From positions 3,724,129-3,788,128 of the forward strand of contig NC_051445.1 in NCBI RefSeq assembly GCF_001649575.2: a stretch of 64,000 bases of DNA. The letters run 5' to 3'. Of the stretch, positions 36,791-49,428 are shown piece after piece (position 1 is the first letter of the stretch; each line of letters begins with the position of its first letter). Both the position numbers and the translations under genes were made by a program. The notes beneath the pieces were generated by a model. The model had not been told where the DNA came from. It worked only from the letters and a program-made list of their open reading frames with translations, and did no database searches. Origin of the DNA: Kryptolebias marmoratus. Taxonomy: Eukaryota > Chordata > Actinopteri > Cyprinodontiformes > Rivulidae.

Positions 36791-37700
36791 TAACTAATGT
36801 ATTGAACAATAAATTCAAGTACTCCAGATCTGCTAAAGACTCAGAGTTCTCTCTTGCATCCTAAAAATACTCAGAACTCCAGCAGCAAACGGCCTCCTCC
36901 CCAAAATGCATCGTAGCAAAGTAGATAAATGTTTAATATTTAATTCAAACTTAGTTTTAACCAGTGATTATCAGCCCTGGATGACTTTCCCATTTAAAAG
37001 CACAAACAGTGAGCAGGCTTCAGGAAAGATGTAGATCCTCTCTTACATAATAATCTGAAAAGCACAGACTGCACATTTGTCTTCTGTAGGATCGGCTCGC
37101 ATTTAAAATTCTGATCCACATCCACTCCTCTGCCCTCCCTTCAAAATAAATAAATAAATAAAAACCAGTGGGAGCGTGATATCAGCAGAATTATTAAGTA
37201 ACTCAACATATCCAGACACTCACACACAAAGAAAATTGTACCTTAGTTGGACACATTCATATTCTGCCTCAGTGTTAGATATTATATAGATTTTTTAATT
37301 TCTATTTAGGGAGATGAATGATTTCACATCATTATATTGAATGTTTGGGTGAGAGAGAAGATTATTATTCTGCATTGCATTTTGAGGGTATTGGCTCAAA
37401 GAGAAGTCTTGGGTCTGGAGACTAATGTGTGTGTGTGTAAGGGAGAGAGAGTGTATGCATCCAGACACAGTGTCTGGGTTCATAGAAAACCAATTGAGGC
37501 ACCTGCCGGCTACCGCTGCCAGTCACTGATAAAATAGAAACGAATGCACGGGCCTCTGGCACATACAGATGCCTTGTAAAGGTCAGGAAGGATGAAAAAA
37601 ACCCAAACAGTTTTCTCCCTTTTTTAATTTATTTACCCTCAACATATGCTGCTTTTCCTGCCTGGTGGATGAACCTAATGAAATAAAACAGTTAAAAAGG
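36791..37700. other. Intergenic DNA, no gene seen
   Basis: AT-rich sequence with a short TG run near 37424-37440 and a TAAA run near 37148-37162. No coding signal recognised. Confidence 0.5.
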
Positions 37701-37721
37701 CAGTTGTGGGCTGTGATCATT

Positions 37722-37727
37722 TTTATT
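37722..37727 (-). promoter_or_regulatory. Candidate polyadenylation signal for the cortexin gene
   Basis: TTTATT on the + strand gives TGTAATAAAAATGATCACAG on the - strand, a good AATAAA context 2.6 kb beyond the cortexin stop. Other TTTATT copies lie nearer (for example around 38047, 38557 and 38664), so the real 3' end is uncertain. Confidence 0.3.
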
Positions 37728-38368
37728 ACAAAAGAACAATGGCTCAAGACAAAAAAATAAAGATTGAAAAAAAGGCTTCAGAACAGACAAGGAAATGCTG
37801 CTTGAGCAACTGACTCACAGCTACAACATCAGGACTGAAGCACTTTACCATTTATCATGCACGAACAGGATAGTCTGTAGAAGATACATGCAGGGGGAAA
37901 AGAAAAAGAAAAAACACCTCAGCACAACGTTGCAACATCTGCATTATGCAGTAAAAGGCCACAGCAGATCACAAGAACATCACGTATCATCAAAAGTGTC
38001 ACAGTTCACTTCGTGTCCCTGCAGGGACAAATACAAGGAACATCATTTTTATTTAGTTATTTTTCAAATTTTTTAACAGGTTGTATGACATCGGTGAAGA
38101 GCAAAGACACTGTTGCGATAGAGTCCCCAGTGTGTTTGCTACCTACAATACTGTAAACAATCTACACTATAAGGCGCACAGTTGAAAAATTGCCCAACAA
38201 AAGAGCCACAACATCAGTCTGTAAAGGGTTTGATGTGAAAATGCTTTTCCATCTTCAACATCAACACTCTGCAGATCTGGCATACCAACTGTCAATATAC
38301 CAACTGCAGGCAGTAAAATGCTGTTAGGTTTTTAAATGACCATCGCGCACAAACACACTCGCTCAATT

Positions 38369-38395
38369 ACACACACACACACACACACACACACA
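38369..38395 (+). repeat. (CA)n microsatellite
   Basis: About 13 CA units, lying in the putative 3' UTR/downstream region of the cortexin gene. Confidence 0.9.
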
Positions 38396-38689
38396 AAGAC
38401 AGAATTTTAAAAAAAAAGTAAAAACCCATTTTCTCTCTTTCTCCTAAAACATTTATCACAACATTTGTTTTTCAAGTTAGGCACAAAGTAAACGGTTTTT
38501 CCTTAACATCTCTTTTGATTGTTCACATCTAAAGACCTCCATGACAGGACAAATACCTTTTATTTATTTTTTACTTTTTAATTCACACACACAAAGAACA
38601 GTTAGTAAACTCATTGCTGGCATCTGTCTCTTTATACCATTTCTAAACATTAAAGGGAGTTTTTTTTATTCAAATATTTATTCTTTGTT

Positions 38690-39265
38690 AGGGATGCACT
38701 GATACTGATCCCAGTGTTTAGTATTAGTCTGATAGTGTTCTGATACCACATCACTGATATCATTTAGTGGCAGCATTATGTTTACCTCTCAGCTGAGCTG
38801 TCAGGTGGTAGACGGGGAGCGATGTCAGCCACATGGAGGTAGTTTTTTTTGCCTGTCCTGTTCCACACACCTTATCTGTTAGTGACAGTAATGCACCATA
38901 AAGTTGTCTGCTAACTGACCATAACTACCAACAAAAGAAGAAGGAGAAAAAGCAAAGGTGGAGGTATTTAAAGTGAACAATTGAGCAAAAGAGGGCCCTG
39001 GAAACATACGGATCTGAGCCTTCTGACAACCCCAAGCCGGAAAGTCAGCAGCAAGTCGACCACATTGGGCCGGCCACCTCCATCAATTTAGACCATTCTG
39101 AAAGGGACAAAATTGGGAGAGTAGAAATGACCAAACCGGCAGTGGTTATCAGAGTCTTCCCCCTGGGTCACTAACAAGCCTAAAAAGCTGCTTAATGAAC
39201 TGCTTAATAAGCAGCAGCTGCCAACACTGTTTCCGAAAAAAAAAAAAAAAGGTGCTAAGCTAATG
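38690..39265 (+). mobile_element. Possible hAT (ZBED-type) transposon remnant
   Basis: The segment starts TTAGGGATGCACTGATACTGATC, resembling the GGGATGCACCGAT ends of hAT-type repeats common in fish. About 250 bases further, AAGGTGGAGGTATTTAAAGTG resembles a decayed BED zinc-finger start (Trp-x-Tyr-Phe/Leu-Lys). Between and after these it is too decayed to read. Boundaries are approximate. Confidence 0.35.
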
Positions 39266-40367
39266 CTAGGCTAACGCTCCAAAACAGTGACTTTCTTTGT
39301 TATCTCTCCAGTCGTGCTGCTGCAAACTGGGTGCCTTTTAAAGAGAGGGTGTCTGTCTGTTACCATATTGTTTATATTACTCATTTTAGCAATGGTGTTG
39401 GGTAGAAATAGTTCTTCTGTTGTGCTGAAAATCACTTTGGTGACAACCGTTAAACATGATGCACAATATTTAGAGGGCAGGGTTGCGCTAGAAAGGATTA
39501 TTTTAATTTCCAGTATTTTTAATATAAAAATGTGTTCCAAATATGAATTCTCAACATACAAATCATCTTTGAAACAAATTAAATTGGAGGTTCTATTAAT
39601 TGTAAGAAGTGTAAGAGCATTTCTTAGTACTCTTATCTGTACTTGGTAGCAACAAGTACCCAAATGTAGGTGCTTCCCTCTTAGTGATTGTGAAATCTTC
39701 TTTATAGTCTTTTTTATGGCCATTCCTTCCTGCTTAGAAAGTTAGGACCATATCATATACATATCTTACAAAGACATAAGGCAATCACTTCCTCTTTGCC
39801 TGAATCATATCATAAAAAAATCATCTGAACCCCAACTACAAATTAACTGTAAAAACAAATGACCTCAACGATTCACACTGCATTTTTTTAAACTACTTTA
39901 AACACTGATTGTCTACCTTAACAATAAAAAACCTAGAACATAAGTAACCATGATAAGATGTAAACAGTATGAGAATTCATCTGGCTTGTATCTTGAAAGA
40001 TACTGGACCCTGTGTGAGATCTGAGAAAATGCTTCCATACATGAGATGGAGGAGGAGTGAGGTAGTCCACATGAGAACTGAAAGGGAATGAGAACCTTGA
40101 CTGGCTCCGGTTCATCCTGTTAGACAGTGGGTTGATCAATAAGCTTCATATTACAGTTCTGGTTGTTTTGTTTCGGATTTGGCAGGAAGAAGCTGCTGAA
40201 TTTGCTACGACAACAACTCACTGCTGAATTGCTGCCAAATCGAATTTTACTTTCAGAAGGTTTTCTGAAATTTGCCACTATCCAGGTGAATTTGCATTCA
40301 TTTTTCTGAGGGCCGAAGTAACCAGTCAAATGAATTTTTTCTCTAATTTGCACGCCCTCTGAGCTCC

Positions 40368-40696
<329 letters not shown>

Positions 40697-43600
40697 CTGT
40701 GCAAAAATCCAAACAGATGGATTAGAAACCACATTTTCCAGGGTTTTCACTGCTGAAACAGAAAACCTGTATAAATAAATAAGTGCTCAAATTTCAGCTA
40801 AAAGCAACAACACAATAATATATCTTCGACCAGAACAATCTTCCTCCTGATTCTATTTTTAGAGCTCCTGGCACAAAGCCTGCTCAGTAAGTAACAAAGT
40901 CTCAGGGGAGTTCTTTGGCCATGAATTGAAACAGCTCTGAGGGCTTGAAGTGGTACTCTGGAGTTTTAGTTATGCAACATTTATTGGAGACACCAGTGCT
41001 CTCGGGGTAGTTAAATCACTCTCATCATTATACAGCCTGATTGTAAAACTTCCAACCCTGTCCTCTGTGAGTTTGTCTCATATGCGGCTGAGCTGCACCT
41101 GCAATTTAAATCTGGTAGAAACATTTACTCTGAGCACAGCCATGCATAAAGAAAACGGAATTGCTCCCCAGACAACGCACATAAATTAGCAGGAAGTCAG
41201 GTAGGTACACAACAGGTTGATGAAGGACAGATGACCAACACCTGCTGGGATCCAAAAAGATTTTTAAATTTTTAATTGATTTGGACTCATTTACAACAAA
41301 GTTTTATCACAAAAGTTTTTATATGATCCCTGCTTCCTCAATTAATTATTTTGTGTCTTTTTCACATTTAAAACTCCATGAACTGTAAATAAAATGTGGA
41401 CACAATCACTGTGTTTCTACAGTTTACTTTGTGGATTCACATTCAGAAGCTGGAGCTTTGTTAAGTCCATTTCTTCTGCCATGGCGTTTTAAAACCAAAA
41501 AAAAAGGAATTTGACTATATAATTATTATAGCTTTTTAAATCTACTGGACCACTCACAACAGACTGGAACCATAAAGTACATCTTGCATTATCAACTGCT
41601 GCACACAATGAGCATAATTACTTATTAAATATGACATGAAATTAGCAGAACGAATAATTAACTCATTAAAAAAGGTCACAAATTGAGGAACAACTATAAA
41701 AAACAACAACAGATATTTCTTCTAACAGAAACCAACAAGTAAACACTGAAAAAGGGATATTGTGGTCTTTCAAAGGTACTGCTGAGTGAAGGGAGTCATT
41801 ATTTGAAGCAGGTCAGGATGTTCTCAGTTTGGAGAATCAATACAATTAATGACAAAGTCAAAGTAATCACTGCTCACATCAAGGAGTTATAAATGTGATA
41901 CACTGAAAACAGCTCAAGCCTCAAATATTTCATTTGATTATAGCAATTTTATGGTTTTAATACCTCTGCATAAACAGTCAAATGACACATCAGACATGTT
42001 ATGTTCAGAAAACATATGTATAGATAACTATTTTAATGAAAAATCACACAACATAAAGATCCATCAAATAGGTTTTGCTTCAGTGGCTGGGACATTTTTA
42101 AAGTTAGGGTTATGAATTACTCATTTTGAGGAGCTGTTTGCTTGGTTTTCCTGTCACAAATCCTCCCTTTTTATCCAAACCAAAGGGCACACTGACTGCT
42201 GTATTTAAAGACTTAAATACTTCACACAACCTCACTGGAAAACTGTGTATTACCCCTTTAAGACACTTGCACATGATGCACATTCCTGTTACATTTTGTT
42301 TACTCATCATTTACCATTCTGTAATACTAAAAATCCATCTTTAAATTATAAAATAAGCATCAGGATGTGTTGATGAAACTGTAAAACTAGTTATTTAAAC
42401 TATAAAGCAATTAGAACAATGTTGACTGAGGTCAGGAGTGAAGTATTTTTATGGATCACAGAAAAATCCTCCATGTTCATTAGAAATAAAGCAATAGGAA
42501 ATCATTTCTGTGGTTTCACATCTCCCACCTGGACACTTTATTATTTTTTCAGCCTGTATGCAATCTATTCACGTAAACAATGTACATCTGTTTACTGTGT
42601 AACCAGAGAAAGGACTACATTTATTAGTTTTGACTTTGTGTCTAGACTCTGACCTTGTCTAAATAGATCTACCAAAGCAGAGCCCTACAGGTGGTTAGCT
42701 TAGGTTGCTTTATTATATTCAAGTCAAATGGGTTAAAAAAAGAAGAAGAAGCTAAAAAAAGAAGAGCTTTTTTTTTCCCTCCTCGTGAAATTGGCCTGCA
42801 GCTGTGTGAATCATTTGTTCAGACAACATGGGGCCTATAACACAAAAAAATTAGAAGAGAGGACAGTTGTGTTTCCTTTTCTTCGGGCGGCGCTGAGAGT
42901 AAATTAATCAATTCCAAATCAGCTAGAGGGACTATTTGATGCTGTTTCTCCAGCTGAGAAAAGTCCCACTGAGAGCTGTAGCTGCAAACTAATCACAGAA
43001 TTCATCTGCTCTCTGTACAGCACAGGGATGTCAGGAATTCATCTCAAATAAAACAATATATATACAAATTTAAGGTTGTATTTCATCTTAAATGTGTTTA
43101 TTTCTTCTATTTGTTGGGTGTGATGTCTGTCTCAGTCCTTCTGTTTGTCTAATTATCACATTCTGAGGTCACTGCTATCCTTCACTATATAAAGAAAAAA
43201 ATCAATTAGAGAAAAATATGGTAACAGCTCCCAATACTGTGTGACTTTAAACAGTTTATTAATGTATACTTCGAACCAAAAGTCACAAATTTTCTGTCAT
43301 AATAATTTCAACTAGAAATAAAAAACAGGTTTATTCTGTTCTCTGAGCTTGTTAATCATGTAAAAATCCCTCAAATGTAACTCAGCTTGTTCCTTGTTAT
43401 AGAAGAAAGAAATAAAAAGAAAAAGAGCGTAACCATAAATTAAAATTAGATTGTTGTGTAAAAATATAATTTCACTATTTCTGACTTCTGTTCAGGAGGT
43501 TTAAATGTCCAATCTTATAATTCTAAATGGAAAACTGTTTTTTGGCCTGTGTGTGTGTGTGTGTGTGTGTGTTTATTTGACTTTAATGTTAAATTATCTC

Positions 43601-45602
43601 ATGAACCATCACTGGATGTACAACTTTTGGAGTCCACCCCATTCAAAATGGACGCCACACCTAAGCAAATTTAGCAAACACACAAATAGTTTTACTCTTT
43701 TCTCTGCTAGTTTTACATACATTAAACTAAAAGTTGGTGTGGTAGTAGCTGAGAGTCATCCTCAACATCTACTTCAAGCACTTCAAGCACAATACTGCCT
43801 GAGATCACACATAAATCATTTAACTCCGTCTCTCCTCATCGAAGGACGATCTTTGTCTCAAACTCTGCTCAGCGATAAGCACATTATAAATAATTATGTT
43901 GCTGAGAAGAATAAATTCCAAATAAAACGGCAATAAAAAGTGTAAGTTGTGTAAAAAAAATTGTTTTTTCAATTATTAAAAGGTGAACAACTGCCACAGG
44001 GAAACGTTTGCATAACTCCGTCTCCAATCTTTCTGTCTTTTGGGTTGTGTCCTTCAGTTCTGCTTCAGTAAGCATGAAGAGCTGTCTCAGACACTGACAA
44101 CCACTTGGGAAAAATGTTGAATGCGTTATGAGACGACTCAAAGTGACAAGACAAGCAGGAGAGCTGTCTCTTCCTGCCTTAAAAGCGAAAAAAAGAAATC
44201 TATCTGCAAACTCACACGAGGAGACCCGGAGCGAGCCGCCCTCAGCCCTGTAATCCATCACACTTAAAACTCAAAACTGATATTTCTCTGCGGTGATTCA
44301 TTGCCCTCACTAAGAAAAATGAGAAGGAACATGGTTGTTTTTATCTGTGCATTGGTATTCTTTCAGTGTTTACAGTCAAAAATCATAATCTCATAATCTT
44401 GTCCTTCACTGACACAGACAGGTTACAGAGTATTATCACTTTGGGCCAGAAAGCACTCTGCTGTTCGTTACAGGGTTATGTAATTTGCTTCAAAGCCTCT
44501 CAACATTTATATCATCAGCAGCTCCATGACTAAGCTCTTAGAGTTGGGAGCTTTTCTTGACAGCATTTCAAAAAGATCTGCTAAACATTTAAGCTCTCAG
44601 TAACAACTTAAGAAAGGAGCAGAAAAAGAAACCGGTCACATCATCTGTCTCTGCCCATCAACAAGAAACACTTCAGGAGACATCATTACCTCAGTCGGCC
44701 TCAGTTAAAAGAAACGCAAACACAAAACGTCAGATTTTAGAAAAGAAAAAAAAAAAAAACGTCCAAGGACAAGTTATTTTGGTTCATCTCCTGAGGATTT
44801 TGTTGGGAGGAGAGAAAGTAAACGTGTGTCACAATAACACTGACAAGAAACGGTGTGTGTGACGGCAACACGAGCCAATTTTAGAAAACAAGCCAGTAAT
44901 TTTAAAAATGTTGAGGTAATCTGCAGGTTGTGTGTGTGTGTGTGTGTGATAATTGTGACAAATCAGAAACTCAAAAAATAAAAAATAGGAGAAACTACTA
45001 ACTGTCATTTCACTATATACAGGGTTTTTAATATTAAATTATAGCAAAATTACAAAAAAGCAAATATTAATAAGAATAATAACAAAGTTCCTCCTAAATT
45101 AATCATTAGGAAGTACATAATATAGATATCTAAAACAGCATAAATGTCTGTTGAAAACTATTCAAGATGAGTGAAACTGTGAAATCTGGCCTATAATAAG
45201 AGAGAAATGTAAAATGAATTATTTACTGTTATCTCCTCTGCACGGTCTTTGTTGTGCAAATAAACCCGGTACCAAACAGAGTTGATTGGGTCGAAACGAG
45301 CCGGATCAAGCTGCGTGGAAGGTGACATGAGGTGGACACACCCACGGAACCAGCGCAGGGATTTCTAACAACAATCCTCAGAAATGTGAGGACGATGGCG
45401 GAATGTGAACGAGCCCAGACACGAGCTGGACTCCTCACTGCGCACGTGCGTGGCACCAAAATAACGGGTTCCAAACGCGTCTTTTCTCACACGAACAGCG
45501 GCTTATTCTGCACAATTTCATTATTATTATTGTTATAATTATATATAATGTTAGAGCTCCAAAGATCCGGGCCGTGAACGCCGCAGGTGAGGTGACACTA
45601 AC
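40697..45602 (-). other. Predicted 4.9-kb intron of the cortexin gene
   Basis: Between the predicted non-coding first exon (donor at 45602) and the coding exon. It is AT-rich, with (TG)n runs at 43549-43572 and 44931-44948 and one copy of the 280-bp repeat at 43590-43815. A GC-balanced patch at 42780-43030 may be conserved non-coding DNA. Confidence 0.4.
43590..43815 (+). repeat. 280-bp repeat family, copy A (forward)
   Basis: Carries the family landmarks in order: CTCATGAACCATCACTGGATGTA, GGAGTCCACCCCATTCAAAATGG, a run of AAACACACAAA, then GGTGTGGTAGTAGCTGAGAGTCATCCTCAAC. It lies next to a (TG)n array. The sequence encodes a short open frame only because its stops happen to be sparse. Confidence 0.8.
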
Positions 45603-45860
45603 CTGTTGTTCTCAGCGGAGCTCCGGACTCTCCGTCAGCGGCGGCGGCTCTCCATCCTCGCGCTGGATGCGACGTTTCTGGGCTGAAACAGGAGAAGCGG
45701 CGGCCGGACGCGTCCTCTCCTCACTTCATGGCAGGAAAAACGAGCCTGGCAGCGGCTGTTTGTTCTGTTTCTGTCTGCGCTGACTGAGCCCGGCAGACCT
45801 CACCCTTCACTGCTCGGATGTGTGTGCGTGTGTGTGTGTGAGAGAGAGTGTGTGTTTTGC
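45603..45860 (-). promoter_or_regulatory. CpG-rich promoter and probable non-coding first exon of the cortexin gene
   Basis: The stretch from about 45560 to 45800 is the most CpG-rich outside coding exons (GTCAGCGGCGGCGGC, GCGGCGGCCGGACGCG). On the - strand GAACAACAG is followed by GTTAGTG, a usable donor with exon end at 45603. The transcription start is unknown. A + strand donor (GCCGCAG then GTGAGG near 45587) is also possible, so a divergent transcript cannot be excluded. Confidence 0.45.
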
Positions 45861-45889
45861 CCCCTCTCCTCCTCCTCCTCCTCCTCCTC

Positions 45890-45890
45890 N
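45890..45890. other. Single ambiguous base (assembly join)
   Basis: One N at the boundary between a CTC triplet array and the 96-bp duplicated block. This suggests a scaffold or overlap join. Confidence 0.8.
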
Positions 45891-45986
45891 AACGGAAGTG
45901 CCCCGTCGCTACTGGCAACCTGTTGCCATAGCAATCCTCCAGGTAAAGGCTACAGATGCTGCAAGTGGATGAGTTAAAGGTGTGGC
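45891..45986 (+). repeat. 96-bp exact direct repeat, copy 1
   Basis: Identical base for base to 46062-46157, with an offset of 171. It begins immediately after a single N at 45890 that ends a CTC repeat. The unit contains GTTGCCATAGCAAT (45922-45935), an RFX X-box-like site. Confidence 0.95.
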
Positions 45987-46061
45987 AGAGAGTGTGTGTC
46001 CTCCTCCTCCTCCTCCTCCTCCTCCTCCTCCTCGCGCCGCTCATCGCCACAGAAACACAGG

Positions 46062-46157
46062 AACGGAAGTGCCCCGTCGCTACTGGCAACCTGTTGCCAT
46101 AGCAATCCTCCAGGTAAAGGCTACAGATGCTGCAAGTGGATGAGTTAAAGGTGTGGC
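46062..46157 (+). repeat. 96-bp exact direct repeat, copy 2
   Basis: Second copy of the unit at 45891-45986. Each copy is preceded by a GAGAGTGTGTGT stretch and a CTC triplet run (about 45864-45889 and 46000-46033), so the whole 171-bp block looks duplicated. The X-box-like site recurs at 46093-46106. Confidence 0.95.
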
Positions 46158-46369
46158 CCTGGAGGGCTGAAAACTTCATCTCACTTTCTGTTTCTCCGCC
46201 TGGATTTGACTTGAAGCACTTTGCAAGCTCATTTTTAATTTTTTTTTTTTTTTTTAGATTTTAACAACTACAACAAGCCATCACTTATTTTATTAACAGG
46301 GTAAAATCAACAGTAAAAAATCGGTGAAGATGTTGATTTTTAAACGCATTGTATTTATGTATTATTCCA

Positions 46370-47045
46370 CAAAGAAGCAGGAACTTCACATGTGGAAATC
46401 CCACGTTTTTACACGTGAAAACGGGTAAATTACCATGTGACATCTGGCTATGTAAAACACAAATGTAAACAAGGTTTTGTACATGTGAAACATAATATTT
46501 CCATCAGAACTTTGCATATAATTCGTATGTTTTTATATGTTAAAATAACATATGTGATGGATGTGTGAAACAAATGGTTTTGCACATGTGATATATATGG
46601 TTTTGGAACAAAAAACTAAATTTTTCACAAACCACCTGAATTTCACATGTGGAACCATTTGTCTTCACATGTGAAAAAACATTCAATTAACCTGTGACAC
46701 ACGTTATGAGAAACACATGCGAAACGTGTAGTTTTAGAAAAAAAACTCCCAATTTTTCCCTAAACCATGTGAACTTCACATCTGGAAGTCATATATTTTC
46801 ACATGTGAAAACATGTTAAATTAACATGTGACATGTGAAACAACAATATGTTTTGTGACCAAAAACCTAAATTTACACCAAACTACATAAACTTTCCATG
46901 TTGAAATCATGTGTTTTTACATGTGAGAACTTGCTAAATCAACATGTGACACATATGAAACATTTGGTTTTGGAACAAAAAAAAAAACAGATTTCCCACA
47001 ATTCACACGAACTTCACATATAAAATATATTATTTTTACATGTAG
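46370..47045 (+). repeat. Degenerate minisatellite, about six units of 115-135 bp
   Basis: The phrase AACTTCACATGTGGAA or close variants recurs at about 46381, 46508 (very degenerate), 46638, 46771, 46890 and 47010. Each unit continues with a TTTTTACATGTGAAAA palindrome, TTAACATGTGACA, a GAAACAT..GGTTTTGGAACAAAAA stretch and an A-rich segment. The palindromic octamer CACATGTG, an E-box, recurs through the array. Confidence 0.8.
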
Positions 47046-48113
47046 GTTTAAAGGAATTCACATAGTGCAGTTTTTCTGTCTCACCCCTGTAGAGACAAAT
47101 GTCCCTCAGGGATCTGGAGATGGACAGTCCATGAAGGGGTTCACTGAGTTTGGGGGGAAATTTGAGTATTTTTAATGTCCAGAAATCTGCTGTTCGTGTC
47201 CAGCAGTTGTGTTGCAGCTCCACCTGGTGGAGATGACTTATAACTGCATGCAGTCACACTTTATTAGATTCAAAACGTGCACTGATGCTCGGGTGGTTTC
47301 TGAATGTTTTCTTTTCTAACTTTACATGACTTTGAAGTAGTAATGGATCAGAGAAAATGCTATCTGCAAAACACACTAATGTTCAAGATTTAAATTTCCT
47401 TTTTCTCAGTAATTAACCGATGCATACGACTCTGTGCAATCTTCCAACCAGCTCCACTGAAGCTCACAAAGAAAAAAGAAACAAAACATTACATTTTGTA
47501 AAACTTTAAAGAAAGATTTGTCAAACTGGCTTGTGAGGTTGTTTGGAAACCTACAAAGTCCAAATGCCAATGATTTGTTTTATTTGAATAAAACCTTTTA
47601 TTGGTTATTTGTCACATTTGTAGATATGATGTTGTTCGAAACGAACCACCTGCTTGTGCAGCTGAACACTTAGTGCACAAATGAAATCTGTATCGAACTT
47701 CTTATCCAAGTCCTAGCATCTTGGTATTTCAGAAAATGTCAGCTGTTAGAATTCATAATCATTAGAGTGAGCACAGATTCTACTGAGAATCATTAATCTT
47801 GGCTTTACTGCGTATTTCCCCTGAATATTAACAGGATTAAAGGAAGATTTACATTTTAAAAAACACAAAATGTAATTTGGTTCCACTGGGGTCTTGTTTG
47901 TTTCTGTGAACAGTTCAGGTGCAGAAGAACTGCTGATCATCAATAATCTATAAATGGAAAACTAACTTTATCTACAAAATAGATATAAACATTCATTTAC
48001 AAGATAAACGGCTTCTATTGTTTGGTTTTAAACTTGGCATTTAATTTATATCTACATGAACTAAAATTCTAAACATCATGAATGAGAAATGTGTTTTTTA
48101 AATGAGCAGGCAA

Positions 48114-48144
<31 letters not shown>

Positions 48145-49369
48145 AAATTCAGCACCTGTTTAGATGTATTTTCTGCACACAATAACTGTCACATCTGCGA
48201 GGATGTGTTGGTTTCTCTGATGTGTTAGCAAAAGATCTCAGTTTATTAGTTTTACAGGCATTGAGCTAACACTGGGTGTGGTAGTAGCTGAGAGTCACTC
48301 TGAGCATTAACACAGCTGTCTAGATGTGTGGTGGCCATCTTGAATTAAAACTGTCATGAAAGGCGGTGGGCATCATGCAGTTTCATATTTCATAAAAAAA
48401 TGATCCCAAAGCTGAGCGCTGCTTTAAAGGAAGTTCAGGTGGACACAGTGAAGACATCTGTCTCCTCTCTGACATACAATCAATCAGAAACTGAACAGTA
48501 AGTTATTATTTCCTCCACACATTCACTCAAAGTGAATTAACAAATCTTTTTTCACTTTTGCAGAAGTTCGATCTATACAGTCATTAATTTTACTCTTCAT
48601 TTTTATGCAAATCATTATAATTATTATGTAAATCATTTCAAGTGAAAACAATCTCTTCTCCAAACCTTTTTTTAAACTATTGTTTTCTTCCTACTGATTT
48701 GGAGACAAGCATTAATTATACAAATTGTTTAAAACTAATTGAAGGCTTCTCTGGCAGCCTTCTAATCAGGGCTGCAATCCTTTGTTCAGTTTTTAAAAAT
48801 CATCAAATTTGCCAAATTATGAGTTTCCCCCAAATTCTTGATTTACAAATGATTTGTGTATAAACATCATCATCAGGAGAAAATAAGGCGAAGGATTTTC
48901 ACAACCTCCGAGGCTCAAAGGTCAATTTTTGGGCTGTCAGTAACTAAAAGTTGTAACACAATTAAATGCATGAATGCAAATTAGAATTCACAAATTAGTA
49001 ACAAATTTAATTTGTGTTCTGTTAGGATTTTATCCTAATGAAACAATTCTAAACGCCAAAATTCTCTAAGCAGCCAAGCGTTTTTGTTTTCGAGGGTGAC
49101 ATTGTGGGTGATGTTGTTTTTACTTGTTGGACGCAGCGAAGCAGAACCAGAACCAGAACCAGGTTCTACCTGAGGAGCAGTTACTGACAGCAGTGATTAA
49201 ATTACAGTTCAAACTCCAGGATAACCTTTATTTAAATCTTGTACACTGTTTGCAGAGGCTCAGAAGTGGAAATAAAACGTTTGAATGTTGGCTTTAAGTC
49301 TCAGATAAGTACAGCAGGCCTTTGGAACCATTTTCCAACATTTCATGCAAAGTCTCAATAAGTTTTAAA
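47046..49369. other. Intergenic DNA with a fragment of the 280-bp repeat
   Basis: AT-rich. A (TA)n run at about 48113-48130 is followed by poly-T. Landmarks of the 280-bp family appear at 48242-48310 (GGTGTGGTAGTAGCTGAGAGTCACTC) and 48325-48358 (TGGCCATCTTGAATTAAAACTG). No gene seen. Confidence 0.5.
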
Positions 49370-49428
49370 TAAAGATCTTTCACGATCTGTTAGCACTCAA
49401 AGTGTGGGATAGGAACGACTCCCAGCTA

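Noticed and set aside
39271..39723. 150-codon - strand frame with an overlapping 120-codon + strand frame
   Set aside because: Both are low-complexity, hydrophobic or Ile/Leu/Thr-rich with no recognisable domain, next to repeat-like sequence.
45721..46179. 152-codon - strand frame with poly-Arg runs
   Set aside because: It is created by the CTC triplet arrays and the 96-bp duplication, and it crosses the N; not a protein.
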